Source of the DNA: Bacillota bacterium | GTDB taxonomy: Bacteria; Bacillota; Clostridia; Acetivibrionales; DSM-1351 | Assembly (NCBI GenBank): GCA_023439045.1 | Contig: JAEXOY010000037.1 | Span: 15,851-79,850, forward strand | DNA length: 64,000 nucleotides | Direction: 5' to 3' | Part shown: positions 59,049 to 64,000 of the stretch, piece after piece | How the letters are laid out: the number at the start of each line of letters is the position of its first letter | Position numbering within the stretch: position 1 is the stretch's first letter | Program-made: the position numbers and the translations under genes | The notes under the pieces: generated by a model | What the model saw: only the letters and a program-made list of their open reading frames with translations | Told to the model about the DNA's origin: nothing | Database searches by the model: none

Positions 59049-59972
59049 TTAGAAAAACTTTCTCGATTTAAGCATTACTTTCCCGTCTGTCTCAAAAGTT
59101 TCTCCTAAACCAAGAAAACTGTCATTATTATCATAAATACGGTATAACAAGTCTTTACTTACAGATACATCAATCCATGTCCCATTTGAGTATTTAAAAG
59201 TTTCCTGCTGTGAAAGATTGATATGAGGAAGCTTAAGAAATACTCGTTCAACAGGAAGAAGTGCATCATTTAACTGTCCCTTTTCCGATAGGTCGGAAAT
59301 CTCTTCAATAGAAACAGCATTTGATAAATCAAATTCGCCAGCAGCTTTTCTTATCAAAAAAGACATACATCCTCCACAATTCAGAGCATTTCCAATGTCA
59401 TTACACAAGGTGCGGATATAAGTCCCCTTTGAGCAATGAACGTCCATTAAAACCTTTACTACTTCATATTCTTGGCTTTTTCCATCGCAGGAAGCTCGTA
59501 TCTTGTCTTTCCAGACTTTAATAACGTCAATACTGTAAACTGTAATATTTCTGGCTTCACGCTCTATAACCTGTCCTTGACGGGCCAATTCATAAAGCTT
59601 CTTTCCATTTACCTTAAGTGCAGAATACATGGGCGGTATCTGAGCAAGGTTTCCAACAAATGTTGATATGGCCTTATTTATTTCTTCATTAGTAGCAGAG
59701 CAAGGTGAGTACTTTAGCACTTGTCCCGTGCTATCCTCTGTGTCTGTTGAAACACCAAGAGACATTTCTGCTCTGTATACCTTGTCCTTTTCCATCATAA
59801 ATTCAATAGCTTTTGTAGCACTACCCAGGCATACCGGTAAAACACCAACTGCCATAGGGTCTAAAGTACCAGTATGACCAATCTTCTTCTGTCCTGAAAC
59901 TCTCCTCAAAAACCCTACAACGTCAAAAGATGTCATCCCTGCCGGTTTAAGAACATTAATTATTCCATTCAT
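59049..59972 (-). CDS. truB: tRNA pseudouridine(55) synthase TruB
   Basis: 307 residues from the ATG at 59972, which gives the family start MNGIINVLKPAGMTSFDVV. The catalytic Asp is in KIGHTGTLDPMAVGVLPV near 37-54; YSALKVNGKKLYELAR near 110 and KGTYIRTLCNDIG near 172 follow. It makes pseudouridine 55 in tRNA T-loops. It starts 2 bases after the nrnA stop. Confidence 0.96.
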   Translation of the reverse strand: MNGIINVLKPAGMTSFDVVGFLRRVSGQKKIGHTGTLDPMAVGVLPVCLGSATKAIEFMMEKDKVYRAEMSLGVSTDTEDSTGQVLKYSPCSATNEEINKAISTFVGNLAQIPPMYSALKVNGKKLYELARQGQVIEREARNITVYSIDVIKVWKDKIRASCDGKSQEYEVVKVLMDVHCSKGTYIRTLCNDIGNALNCGGCMSFLIRKAAGEFDLSNAVSIEEISDLSEKGQLNDALLPVERVFLKLPHINLSQQETFKYSNGTWIDVSVSKDLLYRIYDNNDSFLGLGETFETDGKVMLKSRKFF

Positions 59973-59974
59973 TA

Positions 59975-60955
59975 TTAGAGTTTTCCCTTTATCGCGTCTA
60001 ATACCTTTATTTTTATTTCTTGTAAGTTTCCAGAGACAGTGCAACCCGCTGCTCGCTTGTGCCCTCCACCCCCGAATTCACCTGCTATCGCAGAAACATC
60101 AACATAGGTCTTTGACCTAAAGTTTATTTTCACCTCATCATTGCCCTTTTCTTTTAGCATAATTGATACTTCAACGCCTTCAATAGAACGGCCTATATTG
60201 ACTATTCCATCACAGTCCTCATCAATTGCACCAGTCATGGCAAAATCATCAAGGCTAATTGGAATAACGGCAACAGTATTATTTTCATACAGTTCCAGTA
60301 CCTCAATAGCCTTTTTGGTTAATTGTAGCTTCGCAAATGTAGTATTGTCAAATATCTTTTGAGATAATTCCGCAATATCAATACCGGTACTCAGGAGCTT
60401 TGCGGCAATTAAGTGCGTCTGCTCAGTCGTATTACCATATTTAAACCCGCCCGTATCAGTGGATATAGCGGTATACAAGCAAGTTGCAATGTCCTTGGTC
60501 AAGGGTGCCTTTAACTGTTGAAGCAATGTGAATACAATCTCACCCGTAGAGGCGGATTCAACATCAACATGATTCAAATGTGCAAACTTTGTGTTTGTTA
60601 CATGGTGGTCAATATTGATGGTAGCAGGGGCTGTGAAAAAAATAGAACTTCTTGACGCAATTCTATTGATATCACCCGTATCCAGTGCAATATTCAGGTC
60701 ATAGGTTTCTTCCTCTTGCTGTTCCATTAGTTTGCTAAAGTTAATACCGGGAAGGAATTTATACATGTTTGGAACACTTTCCTCCAGATATACAACAACC
60801 TGCTTTCCCATAGTATCAAGAGCTAACGCTAGAGCAAAGGAGGAGCCTAATGCATCACCATCAGCAGAAACATGCGGAAAGATTGCAACCGAAGCAGCAC
60901 CCTCTATTAGCTTGATAATATCCTTATCTATTTTACCCACAATCGCGTCCCCCAT
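59975..60955 (-). CDS. nrnA: DHH/DHHA1 phosphoesterase, NrnA-like nanoRNase/pAp phosphatase
   Basis: 326 residues. Metal motifs HVSADGDALGS near 28-38, ALDTGD near 88, IDHHVTN near 119 (the DHH) and the DHHA1 substrate glycine motif EFGGGGHKRAAGC near 300. NrnA degrades 2-5 nt RNAs and dephosphorylates pAp. ATG at 60955 overlaps the rbfA stop junction (TAAATG); a GTG at 60940 with GGGGGA seven bases upstream is an equally possible start. Confidence 0.93.
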   Translation of the reverse strand: MGDAIVGKIDKDIIKLIEGAASVAIFPHVSADGDALGSSFALALALDTMGKQVVVYLEESVPNMYKFLPGINFSKLMEQQEEETYDLNIALDTGDINRIASRSSIFFTAPATINIDHHVTNTKFAHLNHVDVESASTGEIVFTLLQQLKAPLTKDIATCLYTAISTDTGGFKYGNTTEQTHLIAAKLLSTGIDIAELSQKIFDNTTFAKLQLTKKAIEVLELYENNTVAVIPISLDDFAMTGAIDEDCDGIVNIGRSIEGVEVSIMLKEKGNDEVKINFRSKTYVDVSAIAGEFGGGGHKRAAGCTVSGNLQEIKIKVLDAIKGKL

Positions 60956-61306
60956 TTATTTGGAATCTTTTGTAGTTTCATTTAATAATTTGTTTATATA
61001 TATTCCGTGTTCTATAGAAGTATCCAGCTCAAAATGAATTTCAGGAGTATACCTCAGCTGTACCCTTTGACCAAGTTCTCGTCTGATAAAGCCTGCAGCA
61101 CTTTTAAGTGCACTCATTGCATTCTTCTTTTGCTCTTCGTCTCCTAGAACACTGACAAACACCTTGGCATATCTTAAGTCTTTTGTTACATTACATGAAA
61201 TAATACTAACCAAGTTTGGTAACCTTGGATCTTTTATATCATTTTGAATAATACTGCTGATCTCTTTCTTTACTTCCTCCGAAATTCTGACTATTCTATC
61301 TGCCAT
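60956..61306 (-). CDS. rbfA: 30S ribosome-binding factor RbfA
   Basis: 116 residues, the usual length, with the KH-like fold: RIVRISEEVKKEISSIIQ at the start, DPRLPNLVSI near 25, DLRYAKVFVSVLG near 41 and FIRRELGQRVQLRYTPEIHFELD near 72-94. It assists maturation of the 30S subunit. Its stop touches the nrnA start. Confidence 0.96.
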   Translation of the reverse strand: MADRIVRISEEVKKEISSIIQNDIKDPRLPNLVSIISCNVTKDLRYAKVFVSVLGDEEQKKNAMSALKSAAGFIRRELGQRVQLRYTPEIHFELDTSIEHGIYINKLLNETTKDSK

Positions 61307-61384
61307 ATTTGATTATCCTTTCTTGTCATTTATTATACAAGATTCAAAATAGGTTTTTCATTATACTTTTCTATCTTGTTATAC

Positions 61385-61422
61385 AAATAGGTTGAATTGG
61401 GATAACCCCATTCAACCTATTT
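61385..61422. other. Strong hairpin between infB and rbfA
   Basis: AAATAGGTTGAAT (61385-61397) is exactly complementary to ATTCAACCTATTT (61410-61422), with TGGG/CCCA pairs in the loop. T-tracts after the stem are weak on both strands. It may be a terminator, attenuator or mRNA processing site within the infB cluster. Confidence 0.6.
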
Positions 61423-61452
61423 ATTTATTATATGACAAAATGTTTTTTATAT

Positions 61453-64000
61453 TTATCTCTTTACTTCTTCCATTACAAAGGCTTCTATAATATCGCCTTC
61501 CTTGATATCGTTGAATCTTTCTATGGATACACCGCACTCATAGCCAGCAACTACTTCCTTTGCATCGTCCTTAAATCTCTTCAAGGAAGCGAGCTTGCCC
61601 TCATGAACAACAATTCCATCTCTAACGACTCTAACCTCTGAGTTTCTCGAAACCTTACCGTCGGTAACATAAGCACCACCGATAGTACCAATACCTGATA
61701 CCTTAAAGATCTGTCTGATCTCAATATGACCAAGGATAACTTCCTTGAAGGTTGGCTCAAGCATACCCTTCATAGCAGCCTGAACGTCTTCTATTGCCTT
61801 GTAAATTACATTGTAAAGTCTCATATCAACTTCTGCATTCTTAGCAGCTTCTGTTACATTTGCACCTGGTCTAACGTTAAAGCCGATAATTATTGCATTT
61901 GAAACCTGCGCCAATGTAACATCAGATTCAGTAATGGCACCTACGCCACCATGGATAATTTTAACTCTAACCTCGTCATTAGTAAGCTTTTCAAGTGACT
62001 GTTTAACTGCTTCAACAGAACCTTGAACGTCAGCTTTAACAATAATATTGAGATCCTTAACCTTACCCTCTTTAATCTGATTGAACAAATCATCCAGTGA
62101 AATCTTTGCACTTGACTTGAACTGTAGTTCCTTATGTTTGAACTTTCTCTTCTCAACAAGCTGCTTAGCTACCTTTTCATCAGTAACAGCATAGAACAAT
62201 TCGCCAGCTTCTGGAACCTCATCGAAGCCAAGTATTTCAACTGGAGTTGATGGTCCTGCACTCTTTATTGCATAGCCCTTGTCAGAGTTCATTGCCTTAA
62301 TTCTACCAAATGTAGAACCGGAAATCATTGAGTCACCGACTCTTAGTGTACCTCTCTGTACAAGTACTGTAGCAACTGGTCCTCTTTCCTTGTCAAGCTT
62401 GGCTTCTATAACAGTACCCTTTGCCTGTCTTGTAGGATCAGCCTTCAACTCAAGCATATCTGCTGCTAAAAGAACCATTTCAAGTAATTGATCAATATTC
62501 TGGTGCTTCTTTGCTGAAACTGGAACCATGATTGCATCTCCGCCCCATTCTTCAGCAACAATACCATACTCAGTAAGCTCCTGCTTAACCTTATCTGGAT
62601 TTGCACCCGGCTTGTCAATCTTGTTTATTGCAACAATGATTGATACATTTGCAGCCTTTGCGTGGTTAATTGCTTCAATAGTCTGAGGCATTACTCCATC
62701 ATCAGCGGCAACAACCAAAATAGCTATATCTGTAACCTGAGCACCTCTTGCACGCATAGCTGTAAATGCTTCGTGACCTGGTGTGTCTAGGAATGTAATA
62801 AGCCTATCATTCGCTCTAACGGTATATGCACCAATATGCTGTGTAATACCACCAGCCTCGGTATCAATAACATTTGCACTTCTAATAGCATCCAACAGAG
62901 AAGTTTTACCATGGTCGACGTGACCCATAACAACAACTACTGGTGGTCTTGGCTCTAACTTGTCTTCATCTTCAACATCTGTATCATCAAAGAGGATATC
63001 CTCTTCACTCACCGTAATGGCTTTCTCAGTCTTAACGCCGAACTCATCTGCAATGATAGTAGCAGTTTCAAAGTCTACATCGTTGTTCAGAGTTGCCATT
63101 ATTCCATAGCCCATCAGCTTCTTTATAACCTCTGTAGATGTCTTTTTCAAAGCCTCTGCAAGCTCTTTAACAGTAAGACTTTCAGGAATAGTTATAGAAG
63201 TTAACACAGCCTTTGGTGGAATGTACTTTTCCTGAACTCTTTCCTTCTTATTCCTTGTTTTCTTCTTCTTGCCATCATCACTATAGAATTCATCAAATAT
63301 AAATTCTTCAGAAAGAATTTCAGATACACCCTTCTTTTCAAGAACAATCTTTTGAGGCTTAAATTTCTGTTGTTTAGCAGGGGTAGTAGTGTTCTTTTGA
63401 ACTTCCTTTTTCTGCTTTTCCTCTCTCTTCACGCTCTTGTCAAAGTCTCTGCTTTGATATTCTCTTCTTGCTTCATTTCTTTGTGAATCAAACTGTTCTT
63501 GAGCAATAGTAGCATCAGGCTTTGGAATATCAAGTTGTCTCTGCCCCTGTGGTCTATCACCTTGGCCTCTATCCCCATATGGTCTTTGAGGTCTATCTCC
63601 ATATGGTCTTTGCTGTCTATCACCTTGAGGTCTGTCCCCATATGGTCTCTGTGGTCTGTCACCTTGAGGTCTGTCTCCATATGGCCTCTGTGGTCTGTCA
63701 CCCTGAGGTCTGTCACCATATGGTCTTTGCGGTCTATCACCCTGTGGTCTATCTCCATACGGTCTTTGTTGTCTATCGCCTTGCGGCCTATCTCCATATG
63801 GTCTCTGTGGTCTGTCCCCATATGGTCTATCACCTTGTGGTCTGTCCCCATATGGTCTTTGTGGCCTATCACCCTGTGGTCTGTCCCCATATGGCCTCTG
63901 TGGTCTGTCACCCTGAGGTCTGTCACCATATGGTCTTTGCGGTCTATCACCCTGTGGTCTATCTCCATACGGTCTTTGTTGTCTATCGCCCCGTGGTCTG
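61453..64000 (-). CDS. infB: Translation initiation factor IF-2 (5' truncated by window), with repetitive N-terminal domain
   Basis: The frame is open from the right window edge to the stop at 61453, 849 visible codons. An apparent start (GTG) at 63432 is internal: the same frame continues upstream without a stop. The visible N-terminus is about 145 residues of RPQGDRPQRPYGD repeats, then QRNEARREYQSRDF and a basic stretch, then the IF-2 N domain (SLTVKELAEALKKTSTEV), the G domain with GHVDHGKTSLLDAI, DTPGHEAF and NKIDKPGAN, and domains II-IV. IF-2 brings fMet-tRNA to the 30S subunit. Start codon and further N-terminus lie outside. Confidence 0.95.
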   Translation of the reverse strand, partial: RPRGDRQQRPYGDRPQGDRPQRPYGDRPQGDRPQRPYGDRPQGDRPQRPYGDRPQGDRPYGDRPQRPYGDRPQGDRQQRPYGDRPQGDRPQRPYGDRPQGDRPQRPYGDRPQGDRPQRPYGDRPQGDRQQRPYGDRPQRPYGDRGQGDRPQGQRQLDIPKPDATIAQEQFDSQRNEARREYQSRDFDKSVKREEKQKKEVQKNTTTPAKQQKFKPQKIVLEKKGVSEILSEEFIFDEFYSDDGKKKKTRNKKERVQEKYIPPKAVLTSITIPESLTVKELAEALKKTSTEVIKKLMGYGIMATLNNDVDFETATIIADEFGVKTEKAITVSEEDILFDDTDVEDEDKLEPRPPVVVVMGHVDHGKTSLLDAIRSANVIDTEAGGITQHIGAYTVRANDRLITFLDTPGHEAFTAMRARGAQVTDIAILVVAADDGVMPQTIEAINHAKAANVSIIVAINKIDKPGANPDKVKQELTEYGIVAEEWGGDAIMVPVSAKKHQNIDQLLEMVLLAADMLELKADPTRQAKGTVIEAKLDKERGPVATVLVQRGTLRVGDSMISGSTFGRIKAMNSDKGYAIKSAGPSTPVEILGFDEVPEAGELFYAVTDEKVAKQLVEKRKFKHKELQFKSSAKISLDDLFNQIKEGKVKDLNIIVKADVQGSVEAVKQSLEKLTNDEVRVKIIHGGVGAITESDVTLAQVSNAIIIGFNVRPGANVTEAAKNAEVDMRLYNVIYKAIEDVQAAMKGMLEPTFKEVILGHIEIRQIFKVSGIGTIGGAYVTDGKVSRNSEVRVVRDGIVVHEGKLASLKRFKDDAKEVVAGYECGVSIERFNDIKEGDIIEAFVMEEVKR
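63560..64000. repeat. 39-bp tandem repeat array encoding the IF-2 N-terminal region
   Basis: About eleven units of roughly 39 bp encode RPQGDRPQRPYGD-type blocks (some shortened to 8 or 10 residues). A higher-order duplication is present: 63681-63780 is identical base for base to 63891-63990, offset 210 bp. The array continues beyond the window edge. Confidence 0.95.

Noticed and set aside
63432..63432. Start codon of infB at 63432
   Set aside because: The GTG there is internal. The same frame continues upstream through the repeat region to the window edge.
63429..63968. Open frame of 179 codons rich in His/Asp/Arg (DHR-type repeats)
   Set aside because: It is a shifted frame of the infB repeat array. 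The RPQGD frame is in phase with the IF-2 core and has no stop, so this is a shadow.

Overview
The window is a contiguous, AT-rich, gene-dense piece of chromosome from an anaerobic, spore-forming, low-GC Firmicute. The combination of a meso-DAP type murE, an alpha/beta SASP, PrkA/YhbH/SpoVR, hydrogenase maturation genes and a xylo-oligosaccharide locus fits a cellulolytic clostridium of the Ruminiclostridium (cluster III) kind; that placement is inference. No rRNA, tRNA, IS element, prophage or CRISPR array was seen. Many natural starts are TTG or GTG, and I moved several starts downstream to agree with Shine-Dalgarno spacing.

Layout. 1-1925 (minus): a redox-associated trio of Gx/heptaprenyl-diphosphate-synthase-component-I-like membrane protein (cut by the left edge), NusG-domain-II protein and FMN transferase ApbE. 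2102-3853 (plus): a type II NADH dehydrogenase with a C-terminal DoxX-like membrane domain, followed by five 29-30 bp tandem repeats. 4116-9876: a two-OB-fold SSB-like protein, a zinc-ribbon/TM2 protein, ychF, htpG under a CIRCE (HrcA) operator, and a BclA-C-terminal-like spore surface candidate. 9997-14734: spoVR-yhbH-prkA (minus). 14891-22169: a B12-binding radical SAM protein with a hexapeptide repeat insert, a D,D-carboxypeptidase, a FapA-type protein and a chemoreceptor. 22237-32416 (minus): a hemicellulose locus of GH3 glycosidase, AraC regulator, cytoplasmic polysaccharide deacetylase, LplB/LplC-type permeases, lipoprotein binding protein, MATE exporter and cytoplasmic GH10 xylanase; no ATPase gene is present.

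32875-36087: an MGDG-synthase-like glycosyltransferase, a uracil permease behind a PyrR-type attenuator, and a small acid-soluble spore protein. 36220-47329 (minus): the division and cell wall cluster, transcribed mraZ-rsmH-ftsL-PBP(PASTA)-murE-murF-mraY-ftsW-murG, with a three-repeat MraZ box before mraZ. 47521-52442 (minus): two M16 peptidase homologues, lgt and rodA. 52621-52785: a 54-residue membrane protein. 53029-58003 (minus): hypF-hypC-hypD-hypE for [NiFe] hydrogenase maturation. 58025-64000 (minus): the infB-rbfA-nrnA-truB-ribF translation cluster, with infB running off the right edge.

The most unusual property is the number of short tandem repeats, both between genes (3905-4052, 39694-39752, 55482-55615) and in frame inside conserved housekeeping proteins (radical SAM 16264-16419, Lgt tail 48756-48890, IF-2 N-terminus 63560-64000), together with two small duplications that span stop codons (14862-14905, 19913-19956). 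This suggests a lineage in which minisatellite expansion is common and tolerated in linkers and tails. Clear regulatory elements are CIRCE before htpG, the PyrR leader before the uracil permease, the MraZ box, and a palindrome over the -10 of the AraC gene.
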